A stretch of DNA of 39,550 bases, taken from NCBI GenBank assembly GCA_027492465.1, contig JAPUET010000033.1, forward strand, positions 1-39,550. Reading direction: 5' to 3'. Position 1 is the stretch's first letter; each line of letters begins with the position of its first letter. The translations under genes and the position numbers were made by a program. Of the stretch, positions 16,561 to 24,560 are shown one piece after another. Below the pieces are notes generated by a model. The model did not search any database. It worked only from the letters and a program-made list of their open reading frames with translations, and was not told the origin of the DNA. Origin of the DNA: Candidatus Saccharimonadota bacterium (GTDB taxonomy: Bacteria; Patescibacteriota; Saccharimonadia; Saccharimonadales; Saccharimonadaceae).

Positions 16561-16602
16561 ATTATAGCACATTTTGTAAAATATTGCAACTAAGCGTATA
16601 GT
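16561..16602. promoter_or_regulatory. interleaved divergent promoters
   Basis: Minus strand: TTGCAA (16589-16584), 17 nt, TATAAT (16566-16561) with TG upstream, for the 65-aa gene. Plus strand: TTGTAA (16574-16579), 17 nt, TATAGT (16597-16602), for the gene at 16642. The two overlap face to back, so simultaneous use by polymerase would be exclusive. Confidence 0.65.
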
Positions 16603-16641
16603 AAATAACACATAAATGGTTCCCTAATAAGGAGGTGGATC

Positions 16642-17046
16642 ATGGCAAGTATAACGGAAATTATTGGTATCGATGATCGGTCGGTAGAAAAGCTCCGCGG
16701 CGTGGGTGTGCGCACGTTAGAGCAGCTACTTGAAGTAGGTTCTACATCTACAGCAAGAATGCGCCTGGCGGACGAAGCACAGCTAGAGGACGCTCATATA
16801 AAGCTGTGGGTGCATCAAGCCGATTTAATGCGCGTTGCAGGAATCGGGCCGGAACTCGCTCACTTACTTTGTAAAGTGGGCGTTTTTACTGCCCCTAAAC
16901 TGGCGTATCGAAGCTGCGAAAGTCTGCACGAAGATCTTCTAGCCGGTAATATTAGTCCAAAAATTATGGGGCACCTGCCTGGGCTAGAGGAGCTGCATAC
17001 CTACATTGTAGCGGCAAAGCGCTTACCTAAAATAGTGCGCCACTAA
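16642..17046 (+). CDS. helix-hairpin-helix protein, DUF4332-like
   Basis: A 134-residue protein with two helix-hairpin-helix-like repeats: EIIGIDDRSVEKLRGVGVRTLEQLLEVG, and LMRVAGIGPELAHLLCKVGVFTAPKLA near residue 60. This spacing matches the DUF4332 family, which resembles Pol X/TopoI-type HhH DNA-binding units. It may bind DNA non-specifically; the biological role is unknown. The RBS is excellent (AAGGAGGTGG) and it has its own promoter, in contrast to the leaderless neighbours. Confidence 0.75.
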   Translation: MASITEIIGIDDRSVEKLRGVGVRTLEQLLEVGSTSTARMRLADEAQLEDAHIKLWVHQADLMRVAGIGPELAHLLCKVGVFTAPKLAYRSCESLHEDLLAGNISPKIMGHLPGLEELHTYIVAAKRLPKIVRH

Positions 17047-17056
17047 CGAGTGTAGT

Positions 17057-17746
17057 TTACGAGCGGAAGATCCATTGAATAACCTGTTGTTTTAGGTGGT
17101 TATATTCTTCTTCGGTAAACTGCATGTTCGCAATACAAAATCGCTTGCCGGCGATATGAGAACAGAACATACAGTCCATTACATCGTAACAATCTTGGAT
17201 AAAGAATGAATTAGACACTTTGTTCGACCAAATGACATTAAAACTTGAGGTACAAAGTTGACTATCTTCGACGCGAATACAGAACGAACTTGCTGTTGAA
17301 CGTGAGCCAGCAACAACATACTCGTAGCTATTGCCGCTCTCGCAAAATAGAATATTTTTCGAATCCCGAATATCGCAGGAATTGTAAACATTTTCTGAAC
17401 GATAAATGCCGTCACTTTTTGCAACATTGAGAGAATCGATTTGACGTTCGGTTGTTGTATAGTTTGTTTCCGACCAGGCCTTGATGATATCCTCTAGGCC
17501 GTTGAGTTCTCGTTTTGGCAGCATCCACTCTTCGTGTACGCGAGAGCTGTCAAGTGCAATGAATTGACTCGGGTTAATAGATGAAGCCCAGGTGGGTTTA
17601 TTGCTAAAAGAGTCGTAGACTTCTTGTGGGAGACGTAAGTCGAAAGCGAATTTTTCTTTTGCCTGCTCGAGTGAAAGTGGGTTTTGGTAACCAAATACTA
17701 CTCCAACAACTTTATCGAGTATCTCTTTCGCGGATTGTTCATTCAT
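17057..17746 (-). CDS. beta-helix-like repeat protein paired with a HerA/VirB4-type ATPase
   Basis: 229 residues. From about residue 105 to 215 there is a run of short strands with recurring Ser/Asn/Cys/Phe at similar spacing ([21 protein letters not shown], then [20 protein letters not shown]), typical of a right-handed beta-helix. The Cys count (about 8) stands out in this Cys-poor genome. Its ATG overlaps the stop of the upstream ATPase gene by 4 nt, so the two are coupled. No signal peptide is seen, so it is probably cytoplasmic. Function unknown; a partner or adaptor of the ATPase is inferred from coupling only. Confidence 0.65.
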   Translation of the reverse strand: MNEQSAKEILDKVVGVVFGYQNPLSLEQAKEKFAFDLRLPQEVYDSFSNKPTWASSINPSQFIALDSSRVHEEWMLPKRELNGLEDIIKAWSETNYTTTERQIDSLNVAKSDGIYRSENVYNSCDIRDSKNILFCESGNSYEYVVAGSRSTASSFCIRVEDSQLCTSSFNVIWSNKVSNSFFIQDCYDVMDCMFCSHIAGKRFCIANMQFTEEEYNHLKQQVIQWIFRS

Positions 17747-19863
17747 TTCATTTCCTTTCGTTGATGTTGGCTTGGGCTAGATGACTGACTTTCTAGAAAA
17801 TCGTTAAGTGACGGAAGGGTTTTACCGCTTGCCGCAGGAGTACCTTCGGTGTCATGCTGTTTATTGGGGCTAGATGACTGACTTTTGAGAAAGCTACGTA
17901 AATCTACTAATCCTGCACGTCGGGTAGGCTGCCCTACAGGGCTAATCAAAGGCGCGCTAGACATATCCTGCCGATTTGTCATCTCGGCCTTGCTGGCCTG
18001 TTGAATTTGTTCCTGAAATTTGGTGGGTACCGTTGGTTGGTTGTAGGGTTGAAGCTGTGTATTTGGTTTATGACACGGTGCAGAGAAATCAAGCGTTTGG
18101 GCTTTTATACATGGGAGCAGCTGGCCGTTGCTACTAAGGCGTAGGAGGCATTCGCGCGCATTTAAAGAGGTTAACATCCGGACACGGAGCTCACTTTCTT
18201 TATTGCCAAGCTCTTTTTCTTGAAGAAGCGATTCTTTCGGTAGCTCAATCGTGAGATTGCCTTCAAGCGCTCGTGCATCCTCTTCAGATACGCGGAAAAC
18301 GTAATAGTTTGATACGTTCGCGAAAATGGCGTCTTGCAGGTCTTTTTCTATTTGGCCAAAATACTGTTGTGACAGAAAAACAAAAAGGTTGTATTTACGT
18401 GCTTCTGCAAGAATTTGCGCGAGCGCAGGATTTTGAATAACCGACACCTCATCAATGATGAGGATGATCTTTTGATTAAATCGACGAGCTTGAGCAAGAA
18501 GAAAAATTTGTTGAATTAGTAAGCCGGCAACCGTTTTAACGACTTTTTCACCCATACTTACTTTATTGAGTGAAAAGACGGTTAGAGGATTATTTGCAAT
18601 GACGCGAGCGATCGAATCAGCGTCATCGTGCTGTGTGCCGAGTGATGGCTGTAACTGCATTTCTTCCACTAGCGTGACGAGCGGTGAAATTGCTTCGTTG
18701 TAGTACTTTGTGCGCATTTCGTTGAAGTCGGCACCAAAGAAACGGAGAATATTTTCTGGCACAAACCCTTTCACGTGTTCAAGTAGTTGGCCTCTGTAAT
18801 CGGTGTCTGTCAGCAAGCGTTTTAGGTTGTCGAGTGACATCACTTGACCAGTCATTAGAACGTATAGGCTGAAACGAAGGGTACGTTCAAGTTTTGGGTT
18901 ATGTTGATCGGCAAGCAGGGATTTGAACAGCGTCCCGGTTAACTCAGTCGCGGCTGATACATCTGTTCCAGCACCCGCGAATAGCTCGGCACTATCATCT
19001 TGGCCTTTGAATCGTATGATGTTCGCATTGGCAATACTTGCTAGGTCGTCCTCCAGCGAAGCATGGGGATCAACAACTACAACGTGATAGTTCTGTGCAG
19101 CCATTGGGGTAGACAGTAGGCTATGCACAAACAGACTAATGAGTTTTGACTTACCGCTACCGCTTGCTCCAATAATAAAGGAGTGCTTGTCAAAATCATA
19201 ACTTTCTAGAGGAAGATAATAATTTTTAGGAAGATATGGAAAGGTATCGACTTCAAAAATACTATTAGTACTATCGCTTTGCAAAAGATGTAGCGATTTT
19301 TGTATATCGAGATGCTGTGCCTGTTTACGACGCATGTATTTCGTGTTAGAGAGGAAGTCTACGGCAAGGAGGTGGCTCGGTATGCTAAGGCCAGTTTTGC
19401 GTGAGACGCTAAATTGTCCAGCAGCGTCTTTAAATGCAAATTCCGTGCGACAATAGGCTTTTAGACTATCGAATATGCGAATAGTAAAAAGAGCCCATGT
19501 AAGCTCTTTCCCGCGCTTTACCATATATTTTTCGCGAAGATCAAGCACGCTGCCGCCCGCAACATATTGAATAAATGATTCTCTACTGGCCCGCATTGGC
19601 ATGTCGATATCTTCGAATGCTACAGGGCGCAGCACGACGCCATCGAGATTTGTAGACAGAACGCCGAGATCTTTGTTTGATCCAACGAAGTAGCGGATAG
19701 TACCTTGGGCAACGTGAATAGCAACCCCAAAATTGCGTAGTAATCCAACGTATTGGCCAATGCTCATGAGAATTGCGTGCCATTCAGTCGTGGTGTATGC
19801 ATCTCGTAATAAGTAGAGTTCAAACCAATTTTTATAGCCGAAATGCGTTTCGCCGGTAGTCAT
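17743..19863 (-). CDS. HerA/VirB4-like P-loop ATPase
   Basis: 706 residues. Walker A is [13 protein letters not shown] (about residue 230) and Walker B is [11 protein letters not shown] (near 465), followed by a sensor region [12 protein letters not shown]. This is the HerA/FtsK-type fold used by conjugation (VirB4/TraG) and DNA-pumping ATPases. The first 200 residues form a separate alpha/beta domain; no transmembrane helix is seen. The last 110 residues are low-complexity and end in two copies of a short motif, [12 protein letters not shown] and [18 protein letters not shown] is 6 nt before the ATG (leaderless). It may be part of a DNA or protein transfer machine at the cell envelope; that is inference. 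Confidence 0.8.
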   Translation of the reverse strand: MTTGETHFGYKNWFELYLLRDAYTTTEWHAILMSIGQYVGLLRNFGVAIHVAQGTIRYFVGSNKDLGVLSTNLDGVVLRPVAFEDIDMPMRASRESFIQYVAGGSVLDLREKYMVKRGKELTWALFTIRIFDSLKAYCRTEFAFKDAAGQFSVSRKTGLSIPSHLLAVDFLSNTKYMRRKQAQHLDIQKSLHLLQSDSTNSIFEVDTFPYLPKNYYLPLESYDFDKHSFIIGASGSGKSKLISLFVHSLLSTPMAAQNYHVVVVDPHASLEDDLASIANANIIRFKGQDDSAELFAGAGTDVSAATELTGTLFKSLLADQHNPKLERTLRFSLYVLMTGQVMSLDNLKRLLTDTDYRGQLLEHVKGFVPENILRFFGADFNEMRTKYYNEAISPLVTLVEEMQLQPSLGTQHDDADSIARVIANNPLTVFSLNKVSMGEKVVKTVAGLLIQQIFLLAQARRFNQKIILIIDEVSVIQNPALAQILAEARKYNLFVFLSQQYFGQIEKDLQDAIFANVSNYYVFRVSEEDARALEGNLTIELPKESLLQEKELGNKESELRVRMLTSLNARECLLRLSSNGQLLPCIKAQTLDFSAPCHKPNTQLQPYNQPTVPTKFQEQIQQASKAEMTNRQDMSSAPLISPVGQPTRRAGLVDLRSFLKSQSSSPNKQHDTEGTPAASGKTLPSLNDFLESQSSSPSQHQRKEMK

Positions 19864-20003
19864 AAGTGTATTATATCGCAGATGTATTGTTTTTTGTTAT
19901 CTCTCACTGCCTATGGTTCTTTGCTCATAGCAAAAATATTCTTTGATGGCGTTTTTTCGTAGGAAAAGAGAACTAGCTAAGTGCTATAGTAAAAAGTAAA
20001 TAC
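19864..20003. other. intergenic region with divergent promoters
   Basis: Minus strand: TATAAT at 19875-19870 serves the ATPase. Plus strand: TATAGT at 19985-19990 lies 13 nt before the methyltransferase ATG. A small CTATG/CATAG hairpin is at about 19911-19930. No leader peptide of the type that attenuates erm genes is evident. Confidence 0.5.
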
Positions 20004-20726
20004 ATGAAGCGCGATATTAAAACTCATGGCCAACATTTCTTACGCGGCAGCAATTTCATTGCCGAGTTGGTTGGCTATAGCAATATTCGCAGGAACGATA
20101 CGGTGCTCGATATTGGTGCCGGGAGTGGCGCTATTTCGGCGGTGCTAGCTCGGCGCTGTAAGCAAGTAACTGCTTACGAGCCGGAACCACTTGCCGCTAA
20201 AAAGTTGCTCGAAAATATGCAGCGTCAGCAAAATGTGGAAGTGCGACAAGAAGATTTTTTGCGCGCCGCACTACCTAAAGTACCGTACAAAGTGTTTTCA
20301 AATATTCCCTTTCATCTTAGTTCAAAAATCGTTCGAAAATTAGTTACCGCCGAGCATTCGCCAAAAGCCATTTACTTAATAGTCCAAAAACAGTTTGCCC
20401 AGAAGATGCTTACGAGTGGAGATCATTTTCATGGGGCACTTGGCATGGCAATAGCCCCGTGGTGGGTGGCGAGAATTCGCCGGCCACTGCGCAAAACCGA
20501 CTTTACTCCCCCGCCCGCTGTCGACACTGTGCTGCTAGAGCTAAAACCCCGTGAAGAAATGCTTTTACCATTAAAAGACATGCAAAATTATATGGAATTT
20601 GTTGAGCACTGTTACGCTGAAGCGCGTTTTTATGCGAAAGTTGGCGGGTCTATACACAAAAAGCCGTCACAACTACCACTCGAAGAGTGGATTAGTCTTT
20701 TTGGCACTGCGAGCACACGCCCGTAA
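20004..20726 (+). CDS. rRNA adenine N6-dimethyltransferase family protein, Erm-like
   Basis: A 240-residue SAM-dependent methyltransferase of the KsgA/Erm family. The N-terminal HGQHFLRGSNFI motif and SAM motif I DIGAGSGAI (36-44) are present. Catalytic motif IV is SNIPFHLSS (99-107): KsgA normally has NLPY, whereas Erm enzymes have NIPY/NIPF followed by Ser/Thr, so the protein leans to the Erm type (23S rRNA A2058). The short C-terminal domain also suits Erm. Leader is at most a few nt; no attenuator peptide is seen. It overlaps the convergent Fur gene by 35 nt. It could still be the sole KsgA of the cell. Confidence 0.85.
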   Translation: MKRDIKTHGQHFLRGSNFIAELVGYSNIRRNDTVLDIGAGSGAISAVLARRCKQVTAYEPEPLAAKKLLENMQRQQNVEVRQEDFLRAALPKVPYKVFSNIPFHLSSKIVRKLVTAEHSPKAIYLIVQKQFAQKMLTSGDHFHGALGMAIAPWWVARIRRPLRKTDFTPPPAVDTVLLELKPREEMLLPLKDMQNYMEFVEHCYAEARFYAKVGGSIHKKPSQLPLEEWISLFGTASTRP

Positions 20727-21111
20727 GTTCAAACTTATGATGAAGATTGGTATAGCCATGTTCGGTTGCGATTGCGGTAACTAGTTTCTCTAGCTGTTCC
20801 GAACTGATATCTACGAGCGTTCCGCAATAACCGCATTGCAAGTGGTGATGATGAGGCTTAAATATATCTGCTAGCTCGTATTTTTGCTTAAATCCAGTAG
20901 TAACGATTTGTACAATCCCAATGGCTGCGAAGGCAGTAAGTGTGCGGTAAACGCTGACAGTATCGATGCCTTGAGTGCGTTCAAAGATTTCACGCGGCGA
21001 AAGTGGCACATCGGTTTCTTGAAGGCATGAAAAAACTTTTTTACGTGGCGCGGTGATTCGTAGGCCGCGCTTGGCTAAAAGCTCAGCGATGCTTTCGGTA
21101 GTTTCTTTCAT
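20692..21111 (-). CDS. Fur-family metalloregulator
   Basis: A 139-residue Fur/Zur/PerR-type repressor. The winged-helix DNA-binding half carries RITAPRKKVF and DTVSVYRTLTAFAAIGIV. The dimerisation half has the metal-site HHHHLQCGYCG (His87-90) and the structural zinc cysteines C93, C96, C133 and C136. The subfamily (iron, zinc, peroxide) cannot be set by eye. TATACT lies 7 nt before the ATG, so the mRNA is probably leaderless. A perfect palindrome covers its promoter, indicating autoregulation. Confidence 0.92.
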   Translation of the reverse strand: MKETTESIAELLAKRGLRITAPRKKVFSCLQETDVPLSPREIFERTQGIDTVSVYRTLTAFAAIGIVQIVTTGFKQKYELADIFKPHHHHLQCGYCGTLVDISSEQLEKLVTAIATEHGYTNLHHKFELTGVCSQCQKD

Positions 21112-21129
21112 ATGTTGCAGTATAGCATG

Positions 21130-21152
21130 TTATTGCAAAAAATTTGCAATAA
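21130..21152. promoter_or_regulatory. perfect 23-bp palindrome, probable Fur-family operator
   Basis: Arms TTATTGCAAA and TTTGCAATAA with a 3-nt spacer. Plus strand: the -35 TTGCAA (21145-21150) lies inside the right arm, 17 nt from TACTAT (21168-21173), which is 6 nt before the ATG at 21180. Minus strand: the palindrome is just upstream of TATACT for fur. Binding here should control both the regulator and the divergent CooC-like operon. Confidence 0.8.
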
Positions 21153-21179
21153 ATAAAAATGCTCTGTACTATTGCAGAC

Positions 21180-22133
21180 ATGAAGATTGCATTTGTAGGA
21201 AAAGGCGGAAGTGGAAAAAGTACAGTTAGCAGCTTTTTCGTTAGGTATCTGCTTGAAAAAGAGCAGACTGTACTTGCCGTAGATGCGGATATAAATCAGC
21301 ACTTCGGCGCACTCATTGGTGCATCGTTTGAGGCTTTCCTCGCCCTGTCGCTTGAGGAAAATAAAATGAAAATTCGTGAGTATTTAATTGCCAAAAATTC
21401 GCGTATTGCATCGCCAAAATATATGATCAAAACATCATCGCCTGCACGTGGATCGCACATAGTGTCGCTTCAAAACACCGACCGGTTGCTTTCAGAATAT
21501 GCCGTGCAGTTTGCGAAAAATGGGTATTTTATGCACGTCGGCACCTACGAGTCCAATGGTATTGGCACAAGCTGCTATCATACAAGCCTTTCTATTTTTG
21601 AAAATATTCTCTCACATACCCCAGCCGATGGAGACAATGAATGGATAGTGGTCGATATGGTGGCGGGCACCGACGCATTTTCTGGCCCGTTGCACGCAAT
21701 GTTTGATGTACTTTGTATTGTGGTGGAACCGACTGTAGAATCGGTGGCCGTGTTTATGCAATTTATAAAACTTGCACAGACCGCAGGCGTTGATGAGCGC
21801 GTAGTGCTGGTTGCTAACAAAATCGATGACAATGAAGATATTGACTACATAGAGCGCGAAACTGGTCAGAAAGTTGCAGTATGCATTGAGTATAACTCTG
21901 CGCTCCGGAAGCAGCGGCGAGAATCGGCTGTGCCACAGGTTCCCGAGACATTACGTCTGGCTCTTAGTGAGATTATGAACATAACGATTGCTGCCAAGCG
22001 CTCACCCGTTGCTCATTTGCGGCACCTGCATGCGTTACATAAAGTATTTGCTAGTCAAAAATTCACGATCGATAAATACGGCGATACGCTGGGTCACATT
22101 GATACGGAATTCAATTTTAATGGAAAGGAATAG
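21180..22133 (+). CDS. CooC/MinD-type SIMIBI ATPase
   Basis: 317 residues from ATG 21180; an in-frame ATG at 21159 lies upstream of the -10 and is rejected. It starts MKIAFVGKGGSGKSTVSS, the deviant P-loop (KGGSGKS) of the SIMIBI class, followed by VDADINQHFGALIG. VVDMVAGTD is the Walker B region and VLVANKID gives nucleotide specificity. CooC proteins insert nickel in carbon monoxide dehydrogenase; no such enzyme is visible here, so the client is unknown. A Fur-type operator on its promoter points to metal or redox control. It forms an operon with the next gene (2-nt gap). Confidence 0.85.
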   Translation: MKIAFVGKGGSGKSTVSSFFVRYLLEKEQTVLAVDADINQHFGALIGASFEAFLALSLEENKMKIREYLIAKNSRIASPKYMIKTSSPARGSHIVSLQNTDRLLSEYAVQFAKNGYFMHVGTYESNGIGTSCYHTSLSIFENILSHTPADGDNEWIVVDMVAGTDAFSGPLHAMFDVLCIVVEPTVESVAVFMQFIKLAQTAGVDERVVLVANKIDDNEDIDYIERETGQKVAVCIEYNSALRKQRRESAVPQVPETLRLALSEIMNITIAAKRSPVAHLRHLHALHKVFASQKFTIDKYGDTLGHIDTEFNFNGKE

Positions 22134-22135
22134 CG

Positions 22136-23011
22136 ATGAATAAAAAAGCAATTGTTGTTGTGACGGGTGTTAAGTTTGCGAAAGCGCGACGCCGGTTCGA
22201 CGACAAACAAGACGTCCGGTACTACGACTTTGCCGATGGTACGCACAAAATGAATAGTGGTGCGGGCGCCGCATATATGCTGCGCGATGAGTACGAGCTA
22301 ATTGTGCAAGGTAATACTGAGGATGCCGGCCGGCGACTCGTAGAGTTGGGGGTTATGCGTTTAGAAAATTATTTTGCCGAACCGCTTACTACCAAGGCGG
22401 GTGCCCGCAAGTTTGCGGCAATAGTGAGCGAGCGCAAAGCCACCCTTGGCCTACCGGTGCACGTGGTGCACTACGGGGCGGCATCAGAAGCAAGTAAAAA
22501 ACTACCCGATGGTAGCTTGGGCGCAAGTATTTGGAATGTACCAGCAGACGCAGTGCATGATTTAATTGATGCTAACTGCGTAACTATGATCAATCTGCTG
22601 CAGGCACTAAAAGAGCAGGATGTATTTAATGACCAAAGTGTTACCAAGGTTGTTGGCTTGACTGCTATCGCGGCTATACGTGCTCGAGCAAAATTTAGTC
22701 TTGATAATATTCAGAAAGCTGCGGGACATGCATTGCTGCGAACGCTTGCGTTAGAGCTAACACCGGAGCGGACTTTTATTACAGAAATTATGGTCGGTAG
22801 CCTTGATGGTGGATATTACGACAACGACACAACGCTGCGAACATCCGTTGAAAGTTCAACAAAAATTGGCTATGGGTATGAACTTGCGGCAAAACCGGTT
22901 TTTACAGCCGAGCAGGTTGGCGAAGCGGTACGCTACGTTCTGAATGCACGATGCAACGTGCGGGAGGTAATTATTTCGCCCTATGGGCAGTACCCGCACC
23001 TTGGCGCGTAG
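22136..23011 (+). CDS. degenerate short-chain dehydrogenase-like protein
   Basis: 291 residues with SDR-like order: an N-terminal strand AIVVVTGVKFAKARR without the GxxxGxG nucleotide loop, a VHVVHYGAAS strand in the place of the NNAG motif, a KVVGLTAIAAIRA strand, then the SDR helix QKAAGHALLRTLALELTPE and an IMVGSLDGG strand (usual PG motif). The catalytic Tyr of YxxxK is replaced by Asp (DNIQK). It probably keeps the fold but not classical reductase chemistry, or binds a different ligand. Co-transcribed with the CooC-like gene, hence probably under the same operator. Confidence 0.65.
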   Translation: MNKKAIVVVTGVKFAKARRRFDDKQDVRYYDFADGTHKMNSGAGAAYMLRDEYELIVQGNTEDAGRRLVELGVMRLENYFAEPLTTKAGARKFAAIVSERKATLGLPVHVVHYGAASEASKKLPDGSLGASIWNVPADAVHDLIDANCVTMINLLQALKEQDVFNDQSVTKVVGLTAIAAIRARAKFSLDNIQKAAGHALLRTLALELTPERTFITEIMVGSLDGGYYDNDTTLRTSVESSTKIGYGYELAAKPVFTAEQVGEAVRYVLNARCNVREVIISPYGQYPHLGA

Positions 23012-23015
23012 TCTT

Positions 23016-24203
23016 TTAAAAGTCGTCGCTGTTCGTGATTTTGATAACACTTTGAGCAATTTCCCTCGCCTCGTTGGTTGGAATAACGGCGATAGGGCGT
23101 GACTTTGCCTTTTGTGAGATAAAAGTGAGTTTTTCGGGAGAAATGGTAGCGTCGTTGAGATCACCATCAAGAATAAAATCCATAAATTCAAGGTGGGCAA
23201 CAATCCGCTTGCGTAAAATGGCCGAGCGTTCACCAACGGTACCGGTAAATACGATTACATCGCAGCCATTCATTGCCACAATCATGCTGCCGATTGCCTT
23301 ATGGATGGTGTGAATAAGCGTAGTTAGGGCAAGGTGTGCCAGATGGTCGCCGTCGGCTTCGTTTTTGATAAGTTCGCGGATATCGTCGCTTCCGCCAATG
23401 CCCTTAATACCCGATTCTGAGTTGAGATAATGATCAAGCCCGTTATCGTCGAGGCCAAGACGGCTTTTTAACACCCGGGCAGCATCAACGCTGAAGTTTC
23501 CGCTACGGGTTGCCATAATCACCCCCTCATTGGGGCTAAAACCCATGGTGGTATCAATAGAGCGGCCATGAAAAACGGCCGTCACCGATGATCCGCTGCC
23601 TAGGTGGCAAACCACGACTTTTGGCGGTAATTTACCCGCATTCCAAAGAGTTGCAATACTCGCTGCAATCGATATGCCATGATAGCCATAGCGCTTTACC
23701 TCGAATTCGTCGGCATCCTGAATATTAATGCCGTAATTCCACGCGTAATTAGGTTTTTTGATATGAAACGCACTGTCGCTCACGCCAATAATCGGCAGGT
23801 TGGGATATGCCTCGCGCAAGATTTTGATTTCGTGGAGGGTGGCGGAAATATGGAGTGGTGCGAGCGCACGAGCAGCTTCGAGAGCACTAATTACCTCGTC
23901 GGTGATACGGTGATCTTTAGTAAAAAATGTACCAGGTGCCACAATACGGACGCCTATTTGCTCGATGTTTTCGTCGCTTAGCAACCCTTTATCACGTAAT
24001 ATGGCCTCAACGCCATGAGCGGCTTCTGCAATGTCTGTAATATTCGTGGAAACTTTCTCGGATGATTCCCCTACTTGCATGGTACACACCACGGCATGAT
24101 CGTCCGTTTCGTAATGTAAGCAAGCAAGCTCTGTAAGCTCGTCGTTGTAGAGCGCATACTTGCGGCTCGCGCTGCCTGGATTTGCAACAAGAATTCGACC
24201 CAC
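23016..24203 (-). CDS. ackA: acetate kinase
   Basis: 395 residues of the ASKHA fold; interconverts acetyl phosphate + ADP with acetate + ATP. The phosphate-1 motif is NPGSASRKYALY (usually NxGSSSxK), then VCHLGSGSSVTAV, MGFSPNEGVIMATRSGNFS, GVGERSAI-like IVFTGTVGERSAILRKRI, and VIPTNEAREIA with the conserved Glu near the end. The GTG start at 24203 is needed to include the N-terminal strand GRILVANPG; AGAGGG is nearby. A promoter TTGGCA-N17-TATACT lies about 50 nt upstream. No phosphotransacetylase gene is in the window. Confidence 0.92.
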   Translation of the reverse strand: MGRILVANPGSASRKYALYNDELTELACLHYETDDHAVVCTMQVGESSEKVSTNITDIAEAAHGVEAILRDKGLLSDENIEQIGVRIVAPGTFFTKDHRITDEVISALEAARALAPLHISATLHEIKILREAYPNLPIIGVSDSAFHIKKPNYAWNYGINIQDADEFEVKRYGYHGISIAASIATLWNAGKLPPKVVVCHLGSGSSVTAVFHGRSIDTTMGFSPNEGVIMATRSGNFSVDAARVLKSRLGLDDNGLDHYLNSESGIKGIGGSDDIRELIKNEADGDHLAHLALTTLIHTIHKAIGSMIVAMNGCDVIVFTGTVGERSAILRKRIVAHLEFMDFILDGDLNDATISPEKLTFISQKAKSRPIAVIPTNEAREIAQSVIKITNSDDF

Positions 24204-24327
24204 CCTTAGCCCTCTATCTTGTCGTGCTTATTAGCTGTTTCATACTTATGCTTAGTATAGCGGGTAACCGTATGATTGCCAACATAGGCCCTAAAATCGG
24301 TTGGGATAGTTTCTATCTGAGTGGCGG

Positions 24328-24449
24328 GATTCATCACATTTCACCTGGCTGGGGTGGAGGGATTCGAACCCCCGAATGCATGGACCAAAACCATGTGCCT
24401 TACCACTTGGCGACACCCCAACGAGTGGCCAGGTGAGATATGATGAATC
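24328..24449. repeat. 22-bp inverted repeat enclosing tRNA-Gln
   Basis: Arms 24328-24349 and 24428-24449 match in 20 of 22 positions when inverted, and both mismatches become G-U pairs in RNA. The left arm includes the tRNA 3' CCA and discriminator. The transcript could thus form a long stem that closes leader and trailer around the tRNA. Confidence 0.8.
24346..24420 (-). tRNA. tRNA-Gln (UUG anticodon)
   Basis: Cloverleaf visible on the minus strand: acceptor TGGGGTG/CACCCCA, D-arm GTCGCCAAGTGGTAAGGCAC, anticodon stem CATGG/CCATG with loop TTTTGGT (anticodon TTG), T-arm with GGTTCGAATCC. The discriminator is G and the CCA end is encoded. A TATACT with upstream TG at 24496-24491 is the likely promoter. 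Confidence 0.93.
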
Positions 24450-24522
24450 TAAATTTTCCGGCTAATTACTAGATGCAAACAGCAAAAGACAGTATAGCAT
24501 AACTAGGGGGCGATTGCCACCG

Positions 24523-24552
24523 TTGACGGAGTGAATACATAAGAATTATAGT
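24523..24552 (+). promoter_or_regulatory. promoter of the SulP transporter gene
   Basis: TTGACG (24523-24528), 18 nt, TATAGT (24547-24552), then 8 nt to the ATG: a leaderless start is predicted. Divergent to the tRNA promoter. Confidence 0.65.
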
Positions 24553-24560
24553 AAAGAAAC

